64,000 nt of DNA from Bacteroides sp. (GCA_021201335.1 JAJQFD010000042.1:434001-498000); one strand, 5' to 3'; counted from the first letter of the stretch, positions 20,351 through 30,069 are shown. Numbers and translations are program-made. Notes: generated from the letters alone by a model not told the origin.

Positions 20351-20576
20351 ATAGTAAGAGAAATATTGTATAGATATTTAAGAATAATCGCAGATTTGGG
20401 GGTGAGTTAAAAGAAATTTATGAATTGTTATGAAGGGAAGTAGATAATTTGGGTACCGTGAAGCATAGAATACTACTTTGATTTTTACAAAGAATTGGTT
20501 AGGCAGATCATAAGCTGTGATAAAAGAAGTAGCTATCATTAAAATTAAATCTCCATGACAGCTACTGAATATTAAT
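20351..20576. other. AT-rich gap between core operon and toxin island
   Basis: The gap holds no credible gene. It marks a change from core translation genes to the AT-rich toxin island. The only structure seen is the hairpin at 20528-20566, which belongs to the lipoprotein gene above it. Confidence 0.4.
20528..20566 (-). terminator. Terminator after the small lipoprotein gene
   Basis: AGTAGCTATCA (20528-20538) pairs with TGACAGCTACT (20556-20566), with one mismatch. On the minus strand it is followed by TCTTTTAT. Its arms resemble those of the hairpin at 21198-21233. Confidence 0.55.
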
Positions 20577-21137
20577 TTAAATATTACCATCCAAAGAAGG
20601 TATCTTCCTTAGTTCTTTTTCAAAAGAATATAAAGGCCGCATTTCATCATATAAAATAAGATATTCATTTATGAACATGATGGCAACTATCGCCGCATTA
20701 AACTTATTATTCATCAAATCATAGTAGAGAATTTCATCTTTTGAAAGATACTTTTCAATGATAAAAGATAATCCATTTTGTTGATACTCCCGCATTATTT
20801 CTTTATCTATGATATGAATATCATAAGAAAGAAAATGTTTATCTATATTTTTAATCCTACCTTTATATAAGTCTGTAAGAAAAGAAAGATAAGTAGCATA
20901 CTTTAACTGGTAGTAATTATCATAAACCATCCAAAGAGAAGCTACATCCAATATTACTACCCTATCATGATTTAAGGGTACAACAAGCTCTGAATACATC
21001 ACTTCTGGATTAAGTAATTTCTCAAGATAAGGTGACTCTATATTTTTAAAATAATTTATAGGTGTGCATGAATATAGACAGATTACACCGCACATTATTA
21101 ATAAATAAAAGATATTTTGCTTTGTTTTATTTAGCAT
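20577..21137 (-). CDS. Hypothetical lipoprotein in the RHS island
   Basis: I do not recognise this family. The 186-residue product has an N-terminal hydrophobic segment and a lipobox (ICLYSC, cysteine near residue 24), so it is predicted to be membrane-anchored. The rest is rich in Tyr, Leu, Ile and Lys with no visible catalytic motif. The ATG at 21137 is preferred because it gives a clean signal peptide. An ATG at 21152 is possible, and anything further upstream would run into the hairpin at 21198-21233. Its place downstream of an RHS toxin and immunity gene makes an orphan immunity role conceivable, but unproven. Confidence 0.6.
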   Translation of the reverse strand: MLNKTKQNIFYLLIMCGVICLYSCTPINYFKNIESPYLEKLLNPEVMYSELVVPLNHDRVVILDVASLWMVYDNYYQLKYATYLSFLTDLYKGRIKNIDKHFLSYDIHIIDKEIMREYQQNGLSFIIEKYLSKDEILYYDLMNNKFNAAIVAIMFINEYLILYDEMRPLYSFEKELRKIPSLDGNI

Positions 21138-21197
21138 AAGGATATGGTTCATTCGTTCTCGAAGATATGTTCTTGTAAGATATCCAAAAGAAAAGAA

Positions 21198-21233
21198 AGT
21201 AGCTATCAATAAAGGAATTTAATAATAGCTACT
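21198..21233 (-). terminator. Hairpin between two orphan genes of the RHS island
   Basis: AGTAGCTAT (21198-21206) and ATAGCTACT (21225-21233) form a perfect 9-bp stem followed on the minus strand by TTCTTTTC. It repeats the arms of the hairpin at 20528-20566. Confidence 0.55.
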
Positions 21234-21286
21234 AATCTGATTATGAATATTGCATTGGAAAGATTCTAGTTTTCAATGTAAGTCAG

Positions 21287-21634
21287 TTAACCTAGAAGAC
21301 TTATTCCCAGATAAATAGAACCTACCACATAACATATAACTAATATATTACCAATTATTCTTGAGTCTTCGGATTCTTTTTCAAATTTGGCTACAATCTT
21401 AGCTTCCCTTTTCGGACGATAAATGATTAAAATAATTATTCCAATAACAATAACACATGCAATATTGAATTTCTCGGATGGTAATTCCTTAAAAAAGAGG
21501 AAGTAAACCGTTAAGATATTAAACCATATCAATAATAACATAGCAGCTTGATGTTTAATCGGATAATCTCCTCCTGACAAAAAAGACCATGCTTTATATA
21601 TTTTATAGTATAAGTAATCTAAGGGATTAATCAT
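21287..21634 (-). CDS. Hypothetical small membrane protein in the RHS island
   Basis: A 115-residue protein with three hydrophobic segments (about 30-47, 57-72 and 93-113) and a charged cytoplasmic-type loop (RPKREAKIVAKFEKE). The N-terminus MINPLDYLYYKIYKAW resembles small hypothetical membrane proteins that I associate with toxin islands of Bacteroidetes. That link is from memory, not a search. The start at 21634 is chosen over 21661 because it removes a polar extension. No function can be assigned; it could be an orphan immunity protein. Confidence 0.6.
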   Translation of the reverse strand: MINPLDYLYYKIYKAWSFLSGGDYPIKHQAAMLLLIWFNILTVYFLFFKELPSEKFNIACVIVIGIIILIIYRPKREAKIVAKFEKESEDSRIIGNILVICYVVGSIYLGISLLG

Positions 21635-21780
21635 AATATAAGTTTTATTACTACTTTTCAAGATAAATGGTTTATTCTTATAAATCCGAAGAATTCAGGC
21701 ATCAGCCTATGCAATCACACTGACTAACTAACCTAATTAAATTATAACTAAAAAAGCAATTTTTTTCCGTGTAACAATCT

Positions 21781-22140
21781 TTAATATTTCTTGATATATT
21801 CTGCGATATCATTCATGTCTTCAATTTCATCGAAATTATCAGTCTCAAACTGAGTTAAGATGGTTCCAATTTGACAAAATATAGATTCAAAATATCCTTC
21901 ATTTATTGTTGCTTGTAATACTTCTTTAATCGTATCTTTTTTCAGATCTTTTACTATAAGTAAATCAGTAGACCAGTAATATAAGTCACCTTTTGCAAAG
22001 GAAGTCCTAATATTTTCGAGCGTTCCTAATACCCCAAAATAGACCTTTCCGTTTTCTAATACAACGTTTATATCAATATTATCATCTATAATATTAGTTC
22101 CGAGATAGCCTGTGGGAAAAATAACTTTAAATCTTTCCAT
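21781..22140 (-). CDS. Probable immunity protein for the RHS toxin
   Basis: A 119-residue soluble protein that begins 11 bases after the stop codon of the large RHS gene. The short acidic product (rich in Asp, Glu and Ile, with an acidic tail EIEDMNDIAEYIKKY) and its position directly after a polymorphic toxin tip are what is expected of a cognate immunity protein. I do not recognise the family. It has no signal peptide, so it would act in the cytoplasm, where a RelE-like RNase would also act. The start at 22140 (MERFKVIF) is preferred over an upstream one that overlaps the toxin gene. Confidence 0.6.
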   Translation of the reverse strand: MERFKVIFPTGYLGTNIIDDNIDINVVLENGKVYFGVLGTLENIRTSFAKGDLYYWSTDLLIVKDLKKDTIKEVLQATINEGYFESIFCQIGTILTQFETDNFDEIEDMNDIAEYIKKY

Positions 22141-22151
22141 ACTTATACACA

Positions 22152-25100
22152 TTATTTATAAATAGTTTTTAAATAGTTTATTACTTTTGTTTGGTTTCCT
22201 TTATGAGAATAGCCTAATACTTCAATACCATCAGTTGTATTCCTGAAATATACTCTTGCTCCTTCATATCCTCTAAGCTCATGAATTCCTTTTGTACCCT
22301 CAATAAAGCGCGCTCCTCTTCCAGCATTAAAATTGCCTTGTGCTGCTTGGTTTAATAAGTGGCTAGCTTCTTCACTTAGTTTTTTATTTCCTTTAAATGT
22401 TTCCTTTGCAAACTTCAGCATTGTAGGATCTGATTTAGTTGCAAATGTCACCTTATTGAGTATCTTAATAGCTTTTCCACCTTTTTTCAAGAACTTCACA
22501 CCAGGTATTAAACTTGCAGCTTCCCAAGCAATATCTCCTTCTGCAATTTCCTGATCCGTAAGCATTTTATAGCCAACCTCACCTCCTGGAACTACTGATA
22601 ATAAAGATTCATTTAAAGTATTTAGAGATTCGATAGTTTTTTCTCTTCTTACTTCAGCTTCTTCATGTACTTCCCGGTCATCAGAGTACATTTGAGCAGG
22701 ATGAAATCCGGTTATAGATAAAATATATCCAAAGAATGAATTTGTATACTTCTTAAATATTGATTCGTATTTTTCTTTATCATCTCCATATTCCATCCCA
22801 TTAGGATCCACAAACCTTACTGGATTATTCGCACAATATACATACGGACTAATATTATAATATTTCTCCGCCCGTGGATCCATCGTTGTAAACCTGCAAA
22901 TTGCTGGTTCCATATACCTAGCCGAATAGTCATATAAATTCAGTCCATTCTTTCGATCCAGTTCTTTACCATTATATTTAAATGGCTGTTTATCCTGTTC
23001 AGTATTTGAGATTTCCCCAAATGTCATTCCAAACGGATAATAATGATTCTTCTGCACAATTGATCCGGTGTCTGTGGCAACTACACGGTTATTACCCAAA
23101 TGGTCAGTCAAATAGAAGTGATACGTTTTTGTTGGCATATCAATATAACCTCCATCGAATAAAATACGTTTCAAAGAACCATTTTCATAAATCTTATTAC
23201 TCAGATAGTCAGTAATGTTAGTCCCGTGGGATACTTGCACCTTTCTTCCATCCGCAGTATAGGTATATTTATTTACGTTGCCATTAATAGTCAGCTGAGT
23301 TGGTAAATTTAGAAAATTATATTTAATCTCACTAATCCCTTTATTCAAATCTGTAATCAGAGCACCATTTTTATTATGGGTATATTGAATAGCAGCTGTA
23401 GAACCATCCTTAAAGTCATTTAAACCTTTGCTTATATCCGGACTTTTTACACCACTATCCGTTACTTTTGTGAGTTGATTCCCATTGTATTCCATTTTTA
23501 ATTTATCCACTAAGCCATAGCTTGTTGAGGTTTTTCCCCAACGCTCCAGTTCAGTAATGTTACCATGTTTATCATATTTAATCAAAGGAATTTTATAGTT
23601 GTTATTAACTGCTCCATTCACCAGATAATCAGCTTTAGTTAATCGGGATAATTTATCATAAGTATATCGATAACCTCTAAGTGCTTCGTTGCTAATTTTC
23701 CAGGTCATTGCAGACACATTTCCATTGTAGCAAGGGGTATTACTGGCATAGCTATCATTATAATATAAAGTTTGAGAAAAATAATAGCTATTTATTGATT
23801 TTATCCAAGAGCGGATATTGTAAGTATAGAAGGTAGGCGTCAGCTCTCCTTTTTGTGTAGCTTCCAACCGTCCCAATTTATCATAAGTATTCTCTTCTAA
23901 AACCACTGGAGCAGCTGATGAATTATTTAATCGATGTTCCGTTTTCTGTAACCTTCCAGCATAATCATAGTAATAATCATAATATTCTATATGCACGCCT
24001 CCTAATGCATCATGTACAGTCATTCGCTTTATGGGTTGTCCTGCAAAATTGTACCCAATATATTCACTTTCAGCTCCTATCTGGAGGTGAGTGCTTGATG
24101 AAGTTTGTATTAATCGACTCCGATAGTCATAAAACATCATGTGGTTCACTTCTGCATTGTCATTACCAGCCATCATACAGGTTCCGGTAAGTAAACCTTT
24201 TGAACTTGCAGTAAATTGTTTACCATAACCAGCTTGCGGATCAGAGTATCCTAAGCCTGATTTAAAGTCATCGTCAGCACTATAGTTGTAATTATCATAA
24301 TAGTGGATTTTTAATAGCTGTATATCGCCTGTCAATCCAAATCCGGTGAGTGCATATCCTTTATAAGGTTTGAATATTCCGCTCCATGATACATTTATTA
24401 AATTGTCTCCCATCGGGTTATTTTCATAGTTCATGGTATTCCCACACGTTCCGGTTAACACAATTCGATCTAATTTATCATAGATAGTAAACATCCATTT
24501 ATGTTGTTGACGAAGTTCTCCGTCTTGTGTAAAGATCACGCGATTGGCTTTGTCATATACATAATAAATCCATTCACATCCAGGTAGTTTTTTTGCTATA
24601 CAACGATTTCGATCATCATATTTATAAAGATAAGCATACTTCTGGAGCGGTTTACTATTAATGTCTGTCCAGGTTCCAGTATCTAAACTATCTACAGCTA
24701 TAGGAGGTAGTACAGCCCTTAAGTTACCATAATCATCATAAATGTAATAAGTATCGTGATTAGTTGTTCCTTCTATCTGTCGTGTAAGTAGTACTTGCCC
24801 TAGCTTATCTTTGAATTCGTAAGATATGTTCCCATCTTCATCAATAAATCGAGTAACATATAATTGGGCAGAAGCATAATCCAATTGAGTCTCTGTTCTG
24901 CTGATACTCACTGTCTTTCGATTAGCAACTGTTTTATACAATCTGCAATTATATGTTGTATTATTTGTGAAGTATTCGGTCTTTAATCTTTTCTTGTTAT
25001 CATGCCAATCTTGTCCTGGTCCGTATTGCTCTATAATACGATTTAGAGGAGAATTCTCATATATTTTTTTGGAGTAAGGTTTAGTATCTCCGCTGTAGGT

Positions 25101-25826
25101 AGAGGCCGCTTTATTTATCACAGAACTCAAAGGAATAAAAGCGCCATTGTTATTAGTAGCTATTACTGGTAGCCAACTATTAGATTCCCTTCCATGAGAA
25201 TCATATTCCTGGTAACTAACCAAATCTACAGAACTATATCGTTCAATAGTCTCCACGGGGCGCCCCAAACCATCAAAATACTGGACCATCTGTAAACTGT
25301 TATTCCTTGTCAAGTTTTCAAAAGAGGAAAGAGCAGTAGTAGGTACAGCTTTTAAAATATAATTCCTATCGGTACTTAAGTCTTTAATACCTTCTATGAG
25401 AGTAGTAATATTTCCATTGGAGCTGTATCCTTCCGAAACTACGTAATAAGTTCCGGGTGCCAGGTTGGAGATATTCAGTTTAGACCTCAATGTATTAGAA
25501 CAGCATCCTGTACCAGAATAATCATCATTATAGGCTATCCGGGTTCCAGACGCATCAAGCACATGTAAGTAAGTATCAGATACCTCAGAAAGACAATGCG
25601 AAATGGTGATATTCATTGGAGCAGATAAAACGAACTTATAAAAAACATCATTCGTAGGACGTCCTGTATAATTATTCGTATAATTAGCAGTATTCTTCGT
25701 ATCAGAATAAGTAAATGAAGATGATTTAGTTCCTAAATCCACTGGACTTGACATCGTATTTTGTCCATAAACATGATTTGTTATTACAAGCAAAACCATG
25801 ATAACGAGTAATTTATATACTTTCAT
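22152..25826 (-). CDS. Exported RHS-repeat protein with RelE-like C-terminal toxin
   Basis: A 1224-residue polymorphic toxin. It has a signal peptide (ending NHVYGQ) and then a domain at about 30-145 that resembles a bacterial pre-peptidase C-terminal domain (DVFYKF, DTYLHVLDASG, APGTYYVV). A DUF6443-like segment follows (QYFDGLGRPVETI), then many YD repeats, and the RHS core with HLGNNRVV, YYPFGM, GLNLYDYSARYM and the closing FVDPNG. The last 200 residues are the variable tip. Its end, GIHELRGYEGARVYFR followed by GYSHKGNQTKVINYLK, looks like a RelE/ParE-type (BECR fold) RNase. It lies four bases after the other large RHS-type gene and just before a likely immunity gene. Confidence 0.85.
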   Translation of the reverse strand: MKVYKLLVIMVLLVITNHVYGQNTMSSPVDLGTKSSSFTYSDTKNTANYTNNYTGRPTNDVFYKFVLSAPMNITISHCLSEVSDTYLHVLDASGTRIAYNDDYSGTGCCSNTLRSKLNISNLAPGTYYVVSEGYSSNGNITTLIEGIKDLSTDRNYILKAVPTTALSSFENLTRNNSLQMVQYFDGLGRPVETIERYSSVDLVSYQEYDSHGRESNSWLPVIATNNNGAFIPLSSVINKAASTYSGDTKPYSKKIYENSPLNRIIEQYGPGQDWHDNKKRLKTEYFTNNTTYNCRLYKTVANRKTVSISRTETQLDYASAQLYVTRFIDEDGNISYEFKDKLGQVLLTRQIEGTTNHDTYYIYDDYGNLRAVLPPIAVDSLDTGTWTDINSKPLQKYAYLYKYDDRNRCIAKKLPGCEWIYYVYDKANRVIFTQDGELRQQHKWMFTIYDKLDRIVLTGTCGNTMNYENNPMGDNLINVSWSGIFKPYKGYALTGFGLTGDIQLLKIHYYDNYNYSADDDFKSGLGYSDPQAGYGKQFTASSKGLLTGTCMMAGNDNAEVNHMMFYDYRSRLIQTSSSTHLQIGAESEYIGYNFAGQPIKRMTVHDALGGVHIEYYDYYYDYAGRLQKTEHRLNNSSAAPVVLEENTYDKLGRLEATQKGELTPTFYTYNIRSWIKSINSYYFSQTLYYNDSYASNTPCYNGNVSAMTWKISNEALRGYRYTYDKLSRLTKADYLVNGAVNNNYKIPLIKYDKHGNITELERWGKTSTSYGLVDKLKMEYNGNQLTKVTDSGVKSPDISKGLNDFKDGSTAAIQYTHNKNGALITDLNKGISEIKYNFLNLPTQLTINGNVNKYTYTADGRKVQVSHGTNITDYLSNKIYENGSLKRILFDGGYIDMPTKTYHFYLTDHLGNNRVVATDTGSIVQKNHYYPFGMTFGEISNTEQDKQPFKYNGKELDRKNGLNLYDYSARYMEPAICRFTTMDPRAEKYYNISPYVYCANNPVRFVDPNGMEYGDDKEKYESIFKKYTNSFFGYILSITGFHPAQMYSDDREVHEEAEVRREKTIESLNTLNESLLSVVPGGEVGYKMLTDQEIAEGDIAWEAASLIPGVKFLKKGGKAIKILNKVTFATKSDPTMLKFAKETFKGNKKLSEEASHLLNQAAQGNFNAGRGARFIEGTKGIHELRGYEGARVYFRNTTDGIEVLGYSHKGNQTKVINYLKTIYK

Positions 25827-25830
25827 AATC

Positions 25831-28800
25831 TTAGTTTTTTTGGTTAGCGTAATTATATTCATAATACTCCAAGATCTCTTTGACGCCTTCATTTTCAATA
25901 TAAATCTCTTGCAGCCGACCATAAGAATCGTATTGATAATATGTTGTTTTCTTATCAGGAGTAGTCATTGAAGTAATACCATATAAAGGTTTATAGGTAT
26001 ATGTGGTAATTAAAGCATTGGGTAATTTATTGCTTAATCCATTGATAGTGCTCATATTGGGTATAGTTGCAGCGGACAAACTTTCGGGTGCAACGTTGTT
26101 TAAAGCAGTTTTCACTTCTTCATAAGTTGCGTTTTGGATCGCTGCTATGGGATATTGGTAATTATATCCCCATAAATATACAATGTGCTCTGTACCATTT
26201 TGGGAAATATATATCGGATTACTTTGGCCATCATACTTCTGAATTTGTACATTTTGTTGAGGATAAATACTGGTTACAGCTCCTGAACATGTAAAACCAG
26301 TAGGATTGCCAGAGGAGGGTGCAACAACAGATGAGATTGACCCAACAACAATATCCGATCCGTTGGTTTTGTATTGCGTTAGATCTCCTTTAACAAGATT
26401 ATTATTAACAATAGTACGTTTTTCAACAGGGAAAACCAACATGTTTTTGGAGACCATTGTTGCATAAACTCCACAGTTATAATCAGAGGGATAAGTAATT
26501 CGGGTTGCATGGGTTTTGCCATCACTGTGCACCATACTGGATTCCTTGAGCAAACCATGTGAATTATATTGGTAATTTTCAATGGTTTTTACATTGTCTT
26601 GAACAATTGTCTTAGAAGTCATCAATAATTCAAAACTGCCCAATGCATATAACATTGTAGAAAACCTTCCGTAATAATCACCAAAATCTAATAAAGGAGC
26701 AGCAATATTCCAATCGACCGGACGTTGGTCACCAGTGATATAGAATGAAGGCGTACGGTTATAATTATCGATTAGATTTACCCCCCAATAGTGGTGGATT
26801 TTATTAAAAGAATAATCGAAACTTTCAGATTTGACTTCATTACCGGTATTATCGTAATATTTAGTACTAACCAACGTTCCATTTCTGGGATTGGGTATTT
26901 GAATATTCATGGATGCACCCGAAACTTCTCCTGAATTGAAGAAAGAATATACTTTAGTTCCGGCATTTCCATCTCCGCTTACAATACGTTCACGTACCAT
27001 GGAGTATCCCACAATTCCGGTTGTTGAATAGGGTGCAGAACAGTAACTGGTACCAGAAATATCAGCTTCTTCACCCTGGCACTCTTCAATGACATTAGAT
27101 GACCCTTTTAAAATAGTATATCTAACATTATATATTCTATAGAAGTAAGGAGGTGAATAGAGTACTGCATTTATTCCTGGATTTGGATATTCGTATGCCA
27201 CTGAGTAAGTAGGAGAATTTAATGTTGGAGATTCAAAGAAATCTATTTTCGAAACTCTTAATCCAGCTCCTTCAGAATAACTACGAGTTTGCAAGCCGCT
27301 AATAGTCATACTTAATTGCCCATGATTTAACATGGACCCATATTGATCTCCTAAACGATCCGGAATATCAACAGTAACAGTGTAATTACCGGGAGATAGA
27401 TTCAGTACAAATTCACCATTCAGACGGCTGAGTGATGAACTGGAAGGGGCCACTTGTTCGGATTTTATAATTCTGCCAGATTCTGTTATGGTATACTTGG
27501 ATCCTGACATAGCCGACCAGCTATTCAAGCCTCTTTCGAGTGACCAATTGAACTTATATTCAGTAGTATTCGTCAACTGAAAACTGTATGATCTCCGATC
27601 ACTCCCATCGTTATTTCTGTCTATTATGGTTACAACCTTGGGGGAAAGATCATTGATTGTGGGTATAAAGTGAGTATATTTAAACTCGTTGGCCGAATAA
27701 GTATAAACTGAATAACCACCTGTTGGATAGGTTATTTTTTTAAGCATACCAGCCTCACATGACTGGAAATGATAAGCCCTGTTGGCTTTCCATCCTTGTA
27801 AGGAGGATAATCGCCTACCAAACTCCGAACTATTTAACAGGATGCTGAAGTCAGGTAAATAACTCGTATTGGAGAGTTGACCATTGAAATAACCCCAATA
27901 ATCTACAGCAAAAGATGTTTTTATAGGAAGTTGGCGAGTATTGTAATCGAAGCTATACTTATTATGAAGGGTAGAGGTTCCTATAACTTCGTGTACTGAG
28001 AGAAGTTTCAGTCTTTTCTTTAGCCTTTCAGGATCAAAAGTAAATCCATCTATTGTTCCGCCTGAGACCCAATATTGTCCAAGTGTAGATGTAGTAAAGT
28101 AGTCATAATTGAATTTGAATCTTTTAGGTGCAACTCCCCATTCTGATTTAAGAGCTGATACCTTAACCTCATCAAGTTTTAAACCATTTTGTAAATCGGA
28201 TCTGGAACTGGTTATGAATTCTATCTGATAGTTTTTCGTTGTGATGGTTGCCAAAGTTAACTCCGTTCCTTTTACGATTGAAAGAATTTCTTCCGGAAAA
28301 ATCTGCTTCGGCCCACTAATGCCTCCTACCGGTTTATTTAAGGCCAATGGTTGATGGTCATTTCTGTTGAAATTGAAAATAGTTGAGGCGGTGTAAGAGT
28401 ATTCTATAAATTGACCATTAGGATATAGAGTATGTATTAAATAATAAGTAGCGGAAACGGGGTCACTTTTTCCCAATGGATGGGACCTCTTTACCTGTCC
28501 GAAGGTGTGTATTATTCCAGTTTCTGTAGTTATTTTCCAGGTATCAGTGTTTTTTTGATTCTCTATTTTAATTGACTTATCTTTTTTTATTTGATGTATA
28601 GTATTATCACGATAGTCAATAAAGAACTTTCCTGAATTACCTGGATAAGAGAAATAAAACGCATCCGGTTCCAAATTGCCTTCTTTGGCAAATGAAAAGA
28701 AACTGTCATACGTAGACTTATCATTTACATTGTAAGGAATAGTTGTATAATTCTGAAAGATACCTGATGGATAATAATTCAGGTTTTCAGTAAAATATCG

Positions 28801-29148
28801 GGAATTATCTTGTCTCCCGACACTATTTTGTACAATTACTCCTCCCACGTTTAAGTTCCAACCAAGGCCAACCCAGCTTGCTTCTTCCGCTACTTTAATC
28901 CCAGACGTATTATAACGTAATGTTATTGGAATTTCAACCATTCCATCTTTCAGAGTATAAATGGGGATATTAACATCAGGGGTACCATTAAAAAGGTTCA
29001 CCGGATGATCAATAAACTTAGTAAATGAAGCAACCGTTGGGGTTTCGAACTTAGCAAATTGCTGTTCGTATTCATTTTTTTGTGAAAACGCCGGAAGTAG
29101 GCTCATAGATACCAGCGTTAGGATTAATAAATATATCTTCTTTTTCAT
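25831..29148 (-). CDS. Large exported YD-repeat (RHS-related) protein
   Basis: A 1105-residue secreted protein with a signal peptide ending near residue 22 (LLPAFSQ). The N-terminal half has VNLFNGTPDVNIPIYTL and LRYNTSGIKVAEEASWVGLGWNLN, a start shared by SpvB/TcB-like and RHS-associated exported proteins of Bacteroidetes. The C-terminal part has YD-type sequence (TYYQYDSYGRLQEIY). There is no closing DPNG core or toxin tip; the protein ends in YEYNYANQKN. It lies four bases before the second RHS gene, so the two are surely made together. A cocoon-like shell partner for the toxin-bearing protein is a reasonable inference from Tc-toxin B/C proteins. Confidence 0.75.
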   Translation of the reverse strand: MKKKIYLLILTLVSMSLLPAFSQKNEYEQQFAKFETPTVASFTKFIDHPVNLFNGTPDVNIPIYTLKDGMVEIPITLRYNTSGIKVAEEASWVGLGWNLNVGGVIVQNSVGRQDNSRYFTENLNYYPSGIFQNYTTIPYNVNDKSTYDSFFSFAKEGNLEPDAFYFSYPGNSGKFFIDYRDNTIHQIKKDKSIKIENQKNTDTWKITTETGIIHTFGQVKRSHPLGKSDPVSATYYLIHTLYPNGQFIEYSYTASTIFNFNRNDHQPLALNKPVGGISGPKQIFPEEILSIVKGTELTLATITTKNYQIEFITSSRSDLQNGLKLDEVKVSALKSEWGVAPKRFKFNYDYFTTSTLGQYWVSGGTIDGFTFDPERLKKRLKLLSVHEVIGTSTLHNKYSFDYNTRQLPIKTSFAVDYWGYFNGQLSNTSYLPDFSILLNSSEFGRRLSSLQGWKANRAYHFQSCEAGMLKKITYPTGGYSVYTYSANEFKYTHFIPTINDLSPKVVTIIDRNNDGSDRRSYSFQLTNTTEYKFNWSLERGLNSWSAMSGSKYTITESGRIIKSEQVAPSSSSLSRLNGEFVLNLSPGNYTVTVDIPDRLGDQYGSMLNHGQLSMTISGLQTRSYSEGAGLRVSKIDFFESPTLNSPTYSVAYEYPNPGINAVLYSPPYFYRIYNVRYTILKGSSNVIEECQGEEADISGTSYCSAPYSTTGIVGYSMVRERIVSGDGNAGTKVYSFFNSGEVSGASMNIQIPNPRNGTLVSTKYYDNTGNEVKSESFDYSFNKIHHYWGVNLIDNYNRTPSFYITGDQRPVDWNIAAPLLDFGDYYGRFSTMLYALGSFELLMTSKTIVQDNVKTIENYQYNSHGLLKESSMVHSDGKTHATRITYPSDYNCGVYATMVSKNMLVFPVEKRTIVNNNLVKGDLTQYKTNGSDIVVGSISSVVAPSSGNPTGFTCSGAVTSIYPQQNVQIQKYDGQSNPIYISQNGTEHIVYLWGYNYQYPIAAIQNATYEEVKTALNNVAPESLSAATIPNMSTINGLSNKLPNALITTYTYKPLYGITSMTTPDKKTTYYQYDSYGRLQEIYIENEGVKEILEYYEYNYANQKN

Positions 29149-29192
29149 TTTGTTATTTTTTAATTATGCTTATAGTTTTATCCTTATTAAAT

Positions 29193-29223
29193 CCTGCAGA
29201 GAGTTTTATCAACTCTCTGCAGG
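29193..29223. terminator. Strong hairpin between smalltalk gene and RHS operon
   Basis: CCTGCAGAGAG (29193-29203) and CTCTCTGCAGG (29213-29223) are perfectly complementary over 11 bp with a nine-base loop. It lies 13 bases after the smalltalk stop codon. No strong U-tract follows on the minus strand, so termination is likely but not certain. Confidence 0.55.
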
Positions 29224-29235
29224 TAAGCATGATAG

Positions 29236-29340
29236 TTACATCATCGTCATCCCCTGCGCCCCCAGCGCCCCTAATATCGCGCTAGCCACCGCAATGATCG
29301 CCTTCAGGATGATGTCCCACGTTTTGTTTTTGCTGCTCAT
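29236..29340 (-). CDS. Smalltalk peptide
   Basis: A 34-residue peptide: it begins MSSKNKTWDIILKAIIAVAS and continues with AILGALGAQG, ending MTMM. One hydrophobic segment (about 9-27) suggests a small membrane peptide. The sequence and the position directly after a HU-like gene fit the NCBI 'smalltalk protein' family of Bacteroidales, whose function is unknown. It begins 11 bases after the HU-like gene stop. In many genomes an N-acetylmuramoyl-L-alanine amidase follows; here none does, and the RHS genes come next. Confidence 0.85.
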   Translation of the reverse strand: MSSKNKTWDIILKAIIAVASAILGALGAQGMTMM

Positions 29341-29351
29341 AATCAGTTCGT

Positions 29352-29882
29352 TTACGCCGCAGGATCGATGAATCCGCCGCCGTTGTCGTTGCCGCCGCTT
29401 GCGTTGTCATCATCGTTGTTTCCTCCGGGCTGGTTGTTACTTGAATTGGAAGTCTCGGATTCACCTTTGAGGTAGAATTGAACATTGTTTTCTCCGCCAC
29501 GGGTGGAAGCAATGCTGTCGTTCACCAGGCGGAGAGAGTTGTCTACCGCGAAGCGGACGTTCACTTTCCGGATGTTGCGGATGGTGCAGTCTTTCTCCTC
29601 TTGTGCGCCGTCGCAGCAGAAGGTGGTGAAGAATGTGCCCAATCCATCGACTTTCAGCTTGTCGCCCTGGGTGAGGATGATCCTCAGGCGGCGGACGAAA
29701 GACTTCATCACGTGGATGACGTCTTCCTGGCTCAGCGCGCCAGTGGTTTCAATCTCGGCGGCGGCCTCTTCCAGCGTGTATGTGCGCTCGTGGCCGGGTT
29801 CTCTCTTTAGGTAAATTAGTTCGGGGGATGTGTCGTCACCCAGAATGGTGTGTCGTTTGTACCTTTGTACGGGTATTGCCAT
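29352..29882 (-). CDS. HU-like DNA-binding protein
   Basis: A 176-residue member of the Bacteroidetes HU-related family. The N-terminal 125 residues have the HU-like fold pattern: TLEEAAAEIETTGALSQEDV, RRLRIILTQGDKLKVDGLG with a FFTTF strand, and RKVNVRFAVDNSL. The tail from about 130 is low-complexity (Asn, Asp, Gly, Ser), a feature of this family. It has no long DNA-binding arm like that of classical HU, so its binding mode is not clear. It lies downstream of the primase-helicase/DUF4248 genes and upstream of the smalltalk peptide, a constant neighbourhood in this order. Confidence 0.88.
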   Translation of the reverse strand: MAIPVQRYKRHTILGDDTSPELIYLKREPGHERTYTLEEAAAEIETTGALSQEDVIHVMKSFVRRLRIILTQGDKLKVDGLGTFFTTFCCDGAQEEKDCTIRNIRKVNVRFAVDNSLRLVNDSIASTRGGENNVQFYLKGESETSNSSNNQPGGNNDDDNASGGNDNGGGFIDPAA

Positions 29883-29964
29883 AATTTTCTCTCTTTAAAT
29901 TTTTTACTCAGTTAATTATTCTCACTTGGAAACAGAGTGCGCACTTCTTTTCCTCTTTCTGAGT

Positions 29965-29972
29965 CAAAATTA
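29965..29972 (-). promoter_or_regulatory. -7 promoter element for the HU-like gene
   Basis: TAATTTTG on the minus strand matches TAnnTTTG and lies 82 bases before the HU-like start codon. A TTTG occurs 24 bases upstream, somewhat further than usual. Confidence 0.4.
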
Positions 29973-30069
29973 CGGCTATGAAAATTGTCGGATTCTCAAA
30001 TAGGCAAGAACAGGCAGGAAATTCTAGATGATTTGTAGATTTAAGGAAAATTAACGGCGGGGAATTATG

